NCBI RefSeq assembly: GCF_001718795.1
Contig: NZ_CP013435.1
Coordinates: forward strand, 1,984,001 to 2,048,000
Length of the DNA: 64,000 nt
Source: Burkholderia latens
GTDB taxonomy: Bacteria > Pseudomonadota > Gammaproteobacteria > Burkholderiales > Burkholderiaceae
Direction: 5' to 3'
Positions 48,347 through 57,441 of this stretch are shown piece after piece (the stretch's first letter is position 1; each line of letters starts with the position of its first letter). The notes under the pieces are model-generated. The model had not been told where the DNA came from, searched no databases, and saw only the letters and a list, made by a program, of their open reading frames with translations. Position numbers and translations under genes: made by a program.

Positions 48347-49567
48347 ATGTCCACTCTCGACGCGCCGGCGCCGTCCGCCGCCGACCAAGGCGACGCTTCG
48401 CTCGTCAGCCTGCCCTGGATCAAGCAGCTGGTGTCGATGGACACGACGAGCCGCGTGCCGAATCTCGGCCTGATCGAAACGGTGCGCGACGCGCTCGCCG
48501 CGCAAGGTATCGAGTCGACGCTCACGCACGATTCGCGCGAAGGCTGGGCGAACCTGTTCGCGACGGTGCCCGCGCACGACGGCTCGACCGACGGCGGCAT
48601 CGTGCTGTCGGGCCACACCGACGTCGTGCCGGTTGACGGCCAGCAGTGGGACAGCAACCCGTTCGCGCCGGAGCTGCGCGACGGCCGCCTGTACGGCCGC
48701 GGCACCTGCGACATGAAAGGCTTCATCGGCGCGGCGCTTGCGCTGCTGCCCGACATGCAGGCGACGAAGCTCGCGAAGCCGATCCATTTCGCGCTGTCCT
48801 ATGACGAGGAAATCGGCTGCGCGGGCGCACCGCTGCTGATCGCCGATCTCGTCAAGCGCGGCGTGAAGCCGTCCGGCTGCATCGTCGGCGAGCCAACCAG
48901 CATGCGGCCGATCATCGCGCACAAGGGCATCAATGCGTACCGCTGCTGCGTGCGCGGCCACGCGGCACACTCGTCGCTGACGCCGAAGGGGTTGAACGCG
49001 ATCGAATACGCGGCGCGGCTGATCTGCCACATCCGCGACATCGCCGAGCGCTTTCGCGCCGAAGGGCCGTTCGACGCGCTGTACGACGTGCCGTTCACGA
49101 CCGCGCAGACGAGCACGATCCAGGGCGGCAACGCAATCAACACTGTGCCGGCCGAATGCCGGTTCGACTTCGAATTCCGCAACCTGCCGACGCTCGACCC
49201 CGAACAGATCTTCGCGCGCATCGAAGCGTATGCGCAGGAAACGCTGCTGCCGCAGATGCGGCGCGAGCACCCGAACGCGGCGATCGAATTCTCGAAAATC
49301 GCCGCGGCGCCGGGGCTCGACGCGACCGAACAGGCCGCAATCACGCAGCTCGTGCGCGCGCTGACGGCCGACCAGGACAAGCGCAAGGTCGCGTACGGCA
49401 CCGAGGCCGGGCTGTTCGAACGCGCGGGGATCCCGAGCGTCGTCTGCGGGCCCGGCAACATCGAGCAGGCGCACAAGCCGAACGAATACGTCGAGCTCGC
49501 GCAGCTCGCCGCATGCGAGCAGTTTCTGCGCAAATTCATCCGCAGCATGTCGGTCGACGCACACTGA
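48347..49567 (+). CDS. argE: Acetylornithine deacetylase (M20 family)
   Basis: A 406-residue zinc amidohydrolase. Metal and catalytic blocks are VLSGHTDVVPVDGQQW, GRGTCDMKGFIG and ALSYDEEIGCAG, with VGEPTSMRPI following. It removes acetate from N-acetylornithine in arginine synthesis or a similar acyl-amino acid. The ATG at 48347 (MSTLDAP) has GGAG at good spacing. The ATG at 48308 is less likely. A threonine-dehydratase-like gene follows 64 bp later. Confidence 0.9.
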   Translation: MSTLDAPAPSAADQGDASLVSLPWIKQLVSMDTTSRVPNLGLIETVRDALAAQGIESTLTHDSREGWANLFATVPAHDGSTDGGIVLSGHTDVVPVDGQQWDSNPFAPELRDGRLYGRGTCDMKGFIGAALALLPDMQATKLAKPIHFALSYDEEIGCAGAPLLIADLVKRGVKPSGCIVGEPTSMRPIIAHKGINAYRCCVRGHAAHSSLTPKGLNAIEYAARLICHIRDIAERFRAEGPFDALYDVPFTTAQTSTIQGGNAINTVPAECRFDFEFRNLPTLDPEQIFARIEAYAQETLLPQMRREHPNAAIEFSKIAAAPGLDATEQAAITQLVRALTADQDKRKVAYGTEAGLFERAGIPSVVCGPGNIEQAHKPNEYVELAQLAACEQFLRKFIRSMSVDAH

Positions 49568-49631
49568 CTGCCCGCGCCGCCGCCTGCCCGCGTGCGCGGG
49601 CAGGCTCCCTCCCGCCCCCACCCGCCACGTC

Positions 49632-50651
49632 ATGTCGAACGAACAACAGGGCACTGCCCATACGACGATCGACGGCGAGCCGATCCCGACGCTCGACGAA
49701 ATCGCCGCGCAGCACTTCGCGTTGTCGCCGTGGGTCGCACGCACGCCGGTGTTCGAGCGCGCCGACCTGCCGTCCCTCGAGGGCACGCACGTCAACTTCA
49801 AGTTCGAGCTGCTGCAGGCAAGCGGCAGCTTCAAGGCGCGCGGCGCGTTCACGCACCTGCTCGCGCTCGACGAGGCGCGCAAGAACGCCGGCGTCACCTG
49901 CGTGTCGGCGGGCAATCACGCGGCAGCCGTTGCGTATGCGGCGATGCGGCTCGGCAGCAGCGCGAAGGTCGTGATGTTCCATACCGCGAGCCCCACGCGC
50001 ATCGCGCAGTGCAAGCAGTACCGCGCGGAAGTCGTGCTCGCCGGCAGCGCATCGCAGGCTTTCGACCTCGTGCGGCGCATCGAGGCCGAGGAAGGCCGCT
50101 TCTTCATTCATCCGTTCAACGGCTATCACACGATTCTCGGCACCGCGACGCTCGGCTACGAATGGGCGACGCAGACGCCCGATCTCGACGCGGTGATCGT
50201 GCCGATCGGCGGCGGCGGCCTCGCGGCCGGCATGGCGACCGCGCTGCGGCTCGCGAATCCGCGCGTGCACGTATATGGCGTCGAACCGGAAGGCGCCGAC
50301 GCGATGAGCCGCAGCTTTGCGGCGAATCACACGATCAAGATGAGCGCGATGCAAACGATCGCCGATTCGCTGATGGCGCCGCACACCGAGGAATACAGCT
50401 ACCAGCTGTGCCGGCGCCACGTCGACCGCATCGTCACCGTATCCGACGACGCGTTGCGTGCGGCGATGCTGTTCCTGTTCACGCATCTGAAGCTGTCGGT
50501 CGAACCGGCGTGCGCGGCGCCGCTCGCGGCGCTGCTCGGCCCGCTGCGCGAAACGCTGCAGGGCAAGCGGGTCGGCATACTGCTGTCCGGCACGAACACC
50601 GATCCGGCGACGCTCGGCATGCATCTCGCGCACGCGACGCGGCAGCGCTGA
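49632..50651 (+). CDS. PLP-dependent threonine/serine dehydratase
   Basis: A 339-residue fold-type II PLP enzyme. The Schiff-base Lys68 lies in ASGSFKARGAF. SAGNHAAAVAYAA and the glycine-rich phosphate loop PIGGGGLAAGMA are present. There is no ACT regulatory domain, so it resembles the catabolic or short form. It deaminates threonine or serine, or a related hydroxyamino acid, to a 2-oxo acid. Confidence 0.9.
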   Translation: MSNEQQGTAHTTIDGEPIPTLDEIAAQHFALSPWVARTPVFERADLPSLEGTHVNFKFELLQASGSFKARGAFTHLLALDEARKNAGVTCVSAGNHAAAVAYAAMRLGSSAKVVMFHTASPTRIAQCKQYRAEVVLAGSASQAFDLVRRIEAEEGRFFIHPFNGYHTILGTATLGYEWATQTPDLDAVIVPIGGGGLAAGMATALRLANPRVHVYGVEPEGADAMSRSFAANHTIKMSAMQTIADSLMAPHTEEYSYQLCRRHVDRIVTVSDDALRAAMLFLFTHLKLSVEPACAAPLAALLGPLRETLQGKRVGILLSGTNTDPATLGMHLAHATRQR

Positions 50652-51000
50652 CGCCCCGCACGCCGGTGAGGGTTATCCCCAGTTTATGTTGACAGCCCTG
50701 TTGATAACCCCGCGCACAAGCACGCAAGTGATTGAGTGCGCAGCGTTTTATGCGCGCACGGCGCGCAGGCCGCGAAATAGGCAGATGCCGCCGCCGAATG
50801 CGCGTATCGCGGCACGGCAACGTGCAATGCGGCACGCGCTCGGCAGGCGCGCCCCGGTCGGCATCACCCTCATCCCGCCCTGTTCGTCGTCCTGATGCGG
50901 CGTCCGCCGCCTTGGCGGCTCATCCGCCACGCGTGTGCGACACGCAAAAAAAAACGGGCGCCCGAAGGCGCCCGTCGTATCAGACCAATCCGCGTGCCGC
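50652..51000. other. Convergent intergenic region, dyad GGTTATC-N25-GATAACC
   Basis: No gene in 349 bp. A 7-bp inverted repeat occurs at 50671-50677 and 50703-50709 just after the dehydratase gene. The middle is unremarkable GC-rich sequence. The mrcA terminator lies at 50945-50975. Confidence 0.5.
50945..50975 (-). terminator. mrcA terminator
   Basis: ACGGGCGCC and GGCGCCCGT form a 9-bp stem with a 4-nt loop. On the minus strand it is followed by about nine T. Confidence 0.92.
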
Positions 51001-53520
51001 TTACTTGCTCTCGAACATGTCCATGATCTGCTGCTTCTCCTGCTGCGTGACAGGCGGCGGCGTGAGGCCCGCGGCGCCGGCCGAGCCGAGCGCATCGTTC
51101 GCGCTGATTGCGTTGTCGGCCGGATTGATGTCCACGCTGCCGACGAAGCCGTTGCCCGGCGTGCGGTCAGAGTAGTACAGCTCGCCGTCGATTGTCGTCA
51201 GGCCGTCCGGCATCGGCATCTGCTGCTCGGGCACGCCGTTGAGCGCAGTGCGCATGTAGTTCACCCAGATCGGCAGCGCGAGCTGCGCGCCGAATTCGCG
51301 GCTGCCGAGGGTCTTCGGCTGGTCGAAGCCCATCCATGCGACCGCGACGAGCGACTGCTGGTAACCCGCGAACCAGCCGTCCTTCGCGTCGTTCGTCGTA
51401 CCGGTCTTGCCCTGCAGGTCGCTGCGACCGAGCGCGTTGGTGCCGGCGCCCGTGCCGGCCGTCGCGACCGTATGCAGCAGGCTGTTCATCACGTACGCAT
51501 TGCGCCCTTCGATCGTGCGCGGCGCGGTGCCGCCTGCGATGACCGGCTGCGCCTTCTGCAGCGGCTGGCCGCGCGCGTCGTCCACCTCCGCGATCAGATA
51601 GGGATCGACCTTGTAGCCGCCGTTCGCGAACACTGCGTAGCCGGCCGCGAGCTGCAGCGGCGTGACGAGCCCGGCGCCCAGCGCCATCGGCAGATACGGC
51701 GGGGTCTTCGCCGGATCGAAGCCGAAGCGCTGCGTCACGTACTGCTGCGCGTACTGCGTGCCGATCGACGCGAGAATCCGGATCGATACGAGGTTCTTCG
51801 ACCGCTGCAGCGCGGTGCGCATCGACATCGGTCCGTCAGGCTGGTCGTCGTCCTTGGGCTCCCATGCAGTGCCGCCCGGCACGCTCGGCGGGAAGTACAG
51901 CGGCGCGTCGTTGATGATCGTCGCCGGCCCCATCCCCTTGTCGAGCGACGCCGAATAGATGAACGGCTTGAACGATGAACCCGGCTGGCGCCACGCCTGC
52001 GTCACATGGTTGAACTTGCTCTTGTTGAAATCGAAGCCGCCGACGAGCGAGCGGATCGCACCGTCCTGCGGCGCGATCGCGACGAGCGCGCCTTCGACCT
52101 GCGGCAGCTGCACGACCTGCCAACCCGTCTTGCCATCCTTCATCACGCGCACGATCGAGCCCGGCTTGATGCGCAGCGTCGCGTTCGCGCGCGGGCTCAG
52201 CGCGCCCGACACGAAGCGCAGCCCGGCCGGACCGATCGTCGTCGTCGCGCCGCCGACGAACTGCACGTCGACCGCGCTCGGCGACGCCGACAGCACCACC
52301 GCCGATTGCAGGTCGCCGTTATCCGGGTGATCGGCGAGCGCGTCGTCGATCGCCTCGTCGCGCTCGTCTCCGGCCGCCGGCAGGTTGATCGAACCTTCCG
52401 GCCCGCGATAGCCATGGCGGCGCTCGTAATCGAGAATGCCGCGGCGCACGGCCTGATATGCCGCTTCCTGGTCGGCCGAGTTGATCGTCGTCGTGACGGT
52501 CAGCCCGCGCGTGTAGGTTTCGTCCTTGTACTGCTGGTACATCATCTGCCGCACCATCTCGGCGACGTATTCGCCGTGCACCGCGTACTGGTTGCCCGGC
52601 GTGCGCACGTGGATCTCTTCCTTCACAGCCTGGTCGTACTGCGGCTGCGTGATGTAGCCGATTTCGAGCATGCGCTTCAGGATGTACTCCTGGCGCACCT
52701 TCGCGCGCTTCGGATTGACGACCGGGTTATACGCGGACGGCGCCTTCGGCAGCCCCGCGAGCATCGCCGCTTCGGCGAGCGTGATGTCCTTCAGGTCCTT
52801 GCCGAAATACACGCGCGCTGCGGCCGCGAAGCCGTACGAGCGCTGGCCCAGATAGATCTGGTTCATGTACAGCTCGAGAATCTGGTCCTTCGTCAGCGCG
52901 CGCTCGATCTTGTACGCGAGCAGCATTTCGTAGATCTTGCGCGTGTAGGTCTTCTCGCTCGACAGGAAGAAGTTGCGCGCGACCTGCATCGTGATCGTGC
53001 TCGCGCCCTGGCGCGCGCCGCCGTGCATCAGGTCGGCCACGCCCGCGCGCAGGATGCCGAGGAAATCGACGCCGCCGTGTTCGTAGAAGCGATAGTCCTC
53101 GATCGCGAGCACCGCTTTCTTCATCACGTCGGGGATGTCCTGGAAGCGCACGAGGCTGCGGCGCTCCTCGCCGAACTCGCCGATCAGCACGTGATCCGCC
53201 GAGAACACGCGCAGCGGCACCTTCGGCTGATAGTTGGTCAGCGCATCGAGCGACGGCAGTTGCGGCGCCATCACGACGAGCGCGTAGCCGACGATCAGCG
53301 CGCCGACGACCGCGAGCGTCGCGAACAGGCCGACGAACCACAGCGCGACGCGCGAGCCGAACGAGCGACGGCCGCCGCTCCCGCTCGCGCGGCGCTGCTG
53401 CGCGCCGCGATCGTCGCCGTGGTCGTCATCGGGGTAATAGGCGCCCGACGGCGAACGGCGCAACGTGTAGTGAGGTTCGTTCCGGTCGGAAGGAGAAGAC
53501 GGTCGTTTGATAATTGGCAT
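51001..53520 (-). CDS. mrcA: Penicillin-binding protein 1A
   Basis: An 839-residue bifunctional class A PBP. A charged cytoplasmic tail leads into one membrane helix near residues 58-80 (VALWFVGLFATLAVVGALIV). The glycosyltransferase domain has AIEDYRFYEHGG and GASTITMQVARNFF. The transpeptidase has the Ser nucleophile in PGSSFKPFIY, SKN in LQRSKNLV, and KTGTT. It polymerises and crosslinks peptidoglycan. It is divergent from pspA. Confidence 0.97.
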   Translation of the reverse strand: MPIIKRPSSPSDRNEPHYTLRRSPSGAYYPDDDHGDDRGAQQRRASGSGGRRSFGSRVALWFVGLFATLAVVGALIVGYALVVMAPQLPSLDALTNYQPKVPLRVFSADHVLIGEFGEERRSLVRFQDIPDVMKKAVLAIEDYRFYEHGGVDFLGILRAGVADLMHGGARQGASTITMQVARNFFLSSEKTYTRKIYEMLLAYKIERALTKDQILELYMNQIYLGQRSYGFAAAARVYFGKDLKDITLAEAAMLAGLPKAPSAYNPVVNPKRAKVRQEYILKRMLEIGYITQPQYDQAVKEEIHVRTPGNQYAVHGEYVAEMVRQMMYQQYKDETYTRGLTVTTTINSADQEAAYQAVRRGILDYERRHGYRGPEGSINLPAAGDERDEAIDDALADHPDNGDLQSAVVLSASPSAVDVQFVGGATTTIGPAGLRFVSGALSPRANATLRIKPGSIVRVMKDGKTGWQVVQLPQVEGALVAIAPQDGAIRSLVGGFDFNKSKFNHVTQAWRQPGSSFKPFIYSASLDKGMGPATIINDAPLYFPPSVPGGTAWEPKDDDQPDGPMSMRTALQRSKNLVSIRILASIGTQYAQQYVTQRFGFDPAKTPPYLPMALGAGLVTPLQLAAGYAVFANGGYKVDPYLIAEVDDARGQPLQKAQPVIAGGTAPRTIEGRNAYVMNSLLHTVATAGTGAGTNALGRSDLQGKTGTTNDAKDGWFAGYQQSLVAVAWMGFDQPKTLGSREFGAQLALPIWVNYMRTALNGVPEQQMPMPDGLTTIDGELYYSDRTPGNGFVGSVDINPADNAISANDALGSAGAAGLTPPPVTQQEKQQIMDMFESK

Positions 53521-53957
53521 GTCGGAATGGCGGGCAGACGAGGTGCCCTCGGACGCATGCGGAAATGCAAGCGGATGAATCAGAGTGGGTGCATCTGGAA
53601 ACTGTCACGTCGACAGACCGCGCCGCGCGGCGATCCGTTCCCGCGACGTGACAGCGCATTTTAATGAAATCGACCGGGCGGCTTCGCGATTTTTTGTAAA
53701 AATTCCCGCGCGAGCGTGAAGGGTCGAACGTATTGGCCGCCTGCTCGGCCTATGATGGACACGCAACCGTGCGCACGCGGCGGCGTTTCTTTCAGGTGCG
53801 AAAGGTTCGCATGCGCGGTGCACGCACCGCTTGAACTGCCGCGCTTAAGCCGTATTTAAGGGGCCGGCGGTGTAATATCCGCCAGCTCACGCGGGTCGGA
53901 TCCGATTCGCGACGGGCACTGCCGCTCACGCGGCGCCTTTCAACCACGGAGGATTTC
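53521..53957. other. Divergent intergenic region mrcA / pspA
   Basis: No gene in 437 bp. TAAAAT on the minus strand (53663-53658) is a possible mrcA -10. Toward pspA, TTGAAC (53831-53836) and TATTTA (53853-53858) are 16 bp apart. A sigma-54 type GG/GC pair was looked for and not found convincingly. Confidence 0.4.
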
Positions 53958-54638
53958 ATGTCGCTTTTCGACTCTATTTCGCGCACGATCAAAGGCCTGC
54001 TGAACGACGCGGCCGACTCGGTACAGGATCCGTCGCGCGACGCACGGCAGATCGTGCGGGAGCTCGACGACAGCATCGGCCGCGCCGAGAATTCGCTGAT
54101 CGAGATCGAAGCACAGGTCGCGACCCAGCGCAGCAAGCGCGATGCAGCCGACGACAAGGTGAAGAAGTACGAGGACGGCGCCAAGCGCGCCCTGCAGGCC
54201 GGCGACGAAGCGCTCGCGCGCGAGGCGCTCGCCGCACAGGCTAACGCCGAAGCCGAACGCGACGCGCTCGCGGCCGAACTCGCCACCCTCGAACCGTCGG
54301 TCGAGAAGCTGAAGGGGCAGATCGCCGACATGCGTCAGCGCCGCAACGATCTGAACGCACGCTCGAACATCCTGCAGGCGAAGCAGGAAATCGCGCAGGC
54401 GAAGGACGTCGCGGCAAGCGCATTGGGCGGCATCGGCGGCAAGAACCTGTCAGAAGACTTCCAGAAGCTCGAGGACAAGGTCGCGCTGCAGAACGCACGC
54501 TCGGACGCACGCCTGAATTCGGCCGACACGTCGAGCGGCAAGGCGCTCGACGACAAGCTCGCCGCGCTGAACAAGGGCCCGTCGGTCGAGGACCGCCTCG
54601 CCGCGCTGAAGAAGCAGCTCGACACGCCCGCGCAGTAA
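53958..54638 (+). CDS. pspA: Phage shock protein A family (PspA/IM30)
   Basis: A 226-residue, almost wholly helical coiled-coil protein with the PspA start MSLFDSISRTIKGLLNDAAD and DPSRDARQIVRELDDS. The coiled coil covers roughly residues 25-155 and the end is variable. ESCRT-III-like PspA proteins coat and stabilise the inner membrane under stress. No pspF, pspB or pspC lies beside it. A TPR membrane protein and mscL follow on the same strand. GGAGG precedes the ATG. Confidence 0.92.
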   Translation: MSLFDSISRTIKGLLNDAADSVQDPSRDARQIVRELDDSIGRAENSLIEIEAQVATQRSKRDAADDKVKKYEDGAKRALQAGDEALAREALAAQANAEAERDALAAELATLEPSVEKLKGQIADMRQRRNDLNARSNILQAKQEIAQAKDVAASALGGIGGKNLSEDFQKLEDKVALQNARSDARLNSADTSSGKALDDKLAALNKGPSVEDRLAALKKQLDTPAQ

Positions 54639-54716
54639 CGGCCACCGCGCCGCTGCCCATTGGGGCCGCGGCGCGCACCGATCGTCAGGAGACGGGCGCT
54701 CGCGCCCGGTTCGACC

Positions 54717-55901
54717 ATGAAGAAATCTCTCGCCGCACTTGGCTTCTCGCTGATGCTGCTGTCGTCCGCCGCATTTGCGGTCCCGTCGCTGCAGCAAGTC
54801 GAGCAGTCGATCGCACAACGCGACTGGCAGCGCGCCGACACGCAGCTGTCGCAAGTCATCGACGCCCATCCGAACAACGCGCATGCGCGCTACCTGTACG
54901 CGCAGGTGCTGGACCGTGAAGGCCGCGCATCCGACGCACTCGCACAGCTGCAGAAAGCGAAGTCGCTCGATCCGCAATTGCGCTTCACCGACGCGACGCG
55001 CTTCGCGCAGACCGAATCGCGCATTCGCGCGGATGCCGCGCGCATCGCGGGCACCGCGCCGGCCGCGACACAGAGCGGTGCGTTGCAATCGTCGCTCGCG
55101 CCGACGGTGCCGCCGGCTAAACATGGCCCGTCGACCGGCATGTGGATCGGCCTCGGGCTGATCGTCGCGATCGTCGCGCTGGTGCTGCGCTGGACGCTGC
55201 GGCGTGCGCGCAAGGCCGACGACGGCCGCGCCGACGACGAACGCCGCACGCAGTTAAAGCGCGCGACCGACGTACTGAACGACATCCGTCCGCTGAAGCT
55301 CGATGCGAAGCTGTCGACGGCGCCCGGCGCCGCCGCGCTGACCGGCGAGCTCGAAGGCATCGAGAACGACGCACGTACGCTCGTCGAAACGCTTTCCAAC
55401 GGGAAGAACCCGGTGCCGCCCTATCGGCTCGACGAACTCGAACAGCGTCATGCGAGCGTGAAGGCGCGCGTCGAAGGGCGGCCCGATCCGGCCGCGCAAC
55501 CGGCGGCGACTGCAAGCGGCAGCGGCTCCGTGTACGCGCAGGAAGCAGATCGCGTGACCGGCGCGCAAGGCCAGCCGTATCAGCAGCCACCGTACCCGCA
55601 ACAGCCATATCCGCCGCAGTATCCGCAACAGCAGCCGCCTGTCGTAATCCAGCAAGGCGGTGGTTTCGGTGGCGGCATGGGCGGGCTGCTGACCGGCGTG
55701 CTGCTCGGCGAAGCGATGTCCGGCGGCCGCGAGCGCGTGGTCGAACGCGACGTGATCGTCGACGATCAGCGCCGGCGCCAGGAAAGCAACGATCCGGGCT
55801 TCGACCTCGGCCGCGGCGACGATTCGAACTGGAGCGACGGCAACGGCGGCGGCGTCGATCTCGGCAGCAACGACGACGGCTGGACCGACGACAACACCTG
55901 A
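54717..55901 (+). CDS. TPR-containing membrane protein
   Basis: A 394-residue protein. A signal sequence or first helix (5-21) is followed by tetratricopeptide-like helices at about 25-90. A membrane helix lies at 142-160 (MWIGLGLIVAIVALVLRW), then a charged helical region at 165-245, a Pro/Gln/Tyr-rich low-complexity stretch near 268-300, a glycine-rich stretch GGGFGGGMGGLLTGVLLGEA and an acidic Asp/Gly-rich tail. No enzymatic motif is seen. Its place 78 bp after pspA suggests a partner in membrane-stress response. The ATG at 54717 gives the signal sequence. Confidence 0.75.
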   Translation: MKKSLAALGFSLMLLSSAAFAVPSLQQVEQSIAQRDWQRADTQLSQVIDAHPNNAHARYLYAQVLDREGRASDALAQLQKAKSLDPQLRFTDATRFAQTESRIRADAARIAGTAPAATQSGALQSSLAPTVPPAKHGPSTGMWIGLGLIVAIVALVLRWTLRRARKADDGRADDERRTQLKRATDVLNDIRPLKLDAKLSTAPGAAALTGELEGIENDARTLVETLSNGKNPVPPYRLDELEQRHASVKARVEGRPDPAAQPAATASGSGSVYAQEADRVTGAQGQPYQQPPYPQQPYPPQYPQQQPPVVIQQGGGFGGGMGGLLTGVLLGEAMSGGRERVVERDVIVDDQRRRQESNDPGFDLGRGDDSNWSDGNGGGVDLGSNDDGWTDDNT

Positions 55902-56139
55902 GCATCGAGCCTGCGGGCGCCGGCCTGTCGCACGGCGCCCGCTGTCGTGTACTCCGCGCTTCCTGTCAATTCCGCTCGGGCCGCCCCCCTGATTTGTCAA
56001 TCATTTCAAGATGGGCTACCGGCAATGGGGCACGTTCGCTATCATGCGGCACATCGGCGTGCCTCCGATCCCACCAGACGCTTCGCAGCCCTGCGCGTCG
56101 CGGCACGCCTCCCGTCGCCCAACCAGGAGAAAGCCGCTC

Positions 56140-56571
56140 ATGAGCATAATCAAGGAATTCAAGGAGTTCGCCGTCAAAGGCAACGTGATGGATCTCGCCG
56201 TCGGCGTGATCATCGGTGGCGCATTCTCGAAGATCGTCGACTCGGTCGTAAAAGACCTGATCATGCCGGTGATCGGCGTACTGACCGGCGGTCTGGATTT
56301 CTCGAACAAGTTCGTTCTGCTCGGCACCATCCCGCCGTCGTTCAAGGGTAATCCCGATTCGTTCAAGGACCTGCAGGCCGCGGGCGTCGCCGTCTTCGGC
56401 TACGGCTCGTTCATCACCGTGGCGATCAACTTCGTGATCCTGGCGTTCATCATTTTCCTGATGGTGAAATTCATCAACAAGCTGCGCAAGCCGGAAGCAG
56501 CCGCACCGGCCGCGACGCCGGAAGACGTGCTGCTGCTGCGCGAGATCCGCGATTCGCTCAAGCAGCGCTGA
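56140..56571 (+). CDS. mscL: Large-conductance mechanosensitive channel
   Basis: A 143-residue MscL. The N-terminal amphipathic helix and first membrane helix read [20 protein letters not shown]. The second helix is [18 protein letters not shown], with a C-terminal bundle [14 protein letters not shown]. It opens under membrane tension to release solutes in osmotic downshock. AGGAGA precedes the ATG at 56140. It is followed by a terminator. Confidence 0.97.
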   Translation: MSIIKEFKEFAVKGNVMDLAVGVIIGGAFSKIVDSVVKDLIMPVIGVLTGGLDFSNKFVLLGTIPPSFKGNPDSFKDLQAAGVAVFGYGSFITVAINFVILAFIIFLMVKFINKLRKPEAAAPAATPEDVLLLREIRDSLKQR

Positions 56572-56873
56572 GCATCGCGCCACGCCGCAGTCGCCGGGCC
56601 CGCCACGTGCGGGCCTTTTCGTTTTTCACGGGCACGCATCGTGCGTCGCCGCAAGCGGGCCTTCACACTTTTTTGTGACGCGCGAATGCACGCGCGGGAA
56701 AAGCAGGTCTATGATGGAGACTAAACGACAGTACGGGCGCCAAGACGCTGGCTGTGTCGATCATCGTGGCAGGCGGGTCGACGGGAGACATTGATCGTCG
56801 TACCGCACGAGTGCAGCATTTTCGTGTGCTATAAAGGATCGACATGCGGCGTACATAGCCGGGAGTGGGTCGC
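56572..56873 (+). other. Intergenic region with mscL terminator and a promoter
   Basis: These 302 bp hold no gene. Besides the hairpin at 56597, TGcTATAAA (56827-56835) is an extended -10 sequence about 38 bp before the next start. The remainder shows nothing recognisable. Confidence 0.5.
56597..56624 (+). terminator. mscL terminator
   Basis: GGCCCGC and GCGGGCC form a 7-bp stem with a 5-nt loop, followed by TTTTCGTTTTT. Confidence 0.85.
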
Positions 56874-57365
56874 ATGAAAGTGCCGCATTTCTTGCAATTG
56901 TTTTTGAGGCGAGTGTTTATGTCCTTCCCGAAAAAACGTCGACGTGCGCAACAGGATGGCCAGGAGTCATTCCTCGCGGTATTGCGTCACTCGAAACCGT
57001 TCGCACAGCTCGACACCAAGATTGCCCGCGCTCGTGCGCAGGACGAACCCGTCCTCTACGCGCATGTGCTGCCCGGCCTCGACGTGCTCCTGTGCAGCGT
57101 GCGCGGCGCGCAGCCGCCCTACCCGGCCATCGCCGAATTGCGCAAACGCTGCATCGAATCGATCGCCAACGCACTCGAGCAGCCGCTCGACGGCCTCGAG
57201 AACGGCGGCTACTGGTATGAGGCGAACGGCTTCGGCTTCCTCGTATTCGCGAGCCGCGCCCGCGCGCGCATCCTGCCCGAATTTGGTGCAGGCACGAAGG
57301 CGAGCCTGCGCGGCGGCCTCGGGCGTCAGAACGCAGGCGACACGACACCGCGTTCACTCGGCTGA
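56874..57365 (+). CDS. Hypothetical protein, lineage-specific
   Basis: A 163-residue soluble basic protein that I do not recognise. The visible features are an Arg/Lys cluster SFPKKRRRAQQ (19-29), a mixed alpha/beta core (VLYAHVLPGLDVLLCSVRGA and IESIANALEQPLDGLENGGY) and a glycine/Arg-rich tail. GGGAG precedes the ATG at 56874, and an extended -10 lies 38 bp upstream. An in-frame ATG at 56919 would drop the first hydrophobic-basic segment. Confidence 0.7.
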   Translation: MKVPHFLQLFLRRVFMSFPKKRRRAQQDGQESFLAVLRHSKPFAQLDTKIARARAQDEPVLYAHVLPGLDVLLCSVRGAQPPYPAIAELRKRCIESIANALEQPLDGLENGGYWYEANGFGFLVFASRARARILPEFGAGTKASLRGGLGRQNAGDTTPRSLG

Positions 57366-57441
57366 CGATACCGACACGATGGGCCGCCTCCGCGCGGCCC
57401 ATCGGCCATTCAGGTTTCCCGTTTCGCCGTTGCCGCGATCA

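Noticed and set aside
44222..49915. A 1897-residue open frame on the minus strand
   Set aside because: It is the antisense shadow of mfd and argE. Its composition is Arg/His/Val/Leu-rich without domain structure, as GC-rich codon bias produces on the opposite strand.
50673..50681. DnaA box / replication origin
   Set aside because: TTATCCCCA differs from TTATCCACA, is single, and no dnaA, AT-rich unwinding region or box cluster is near.
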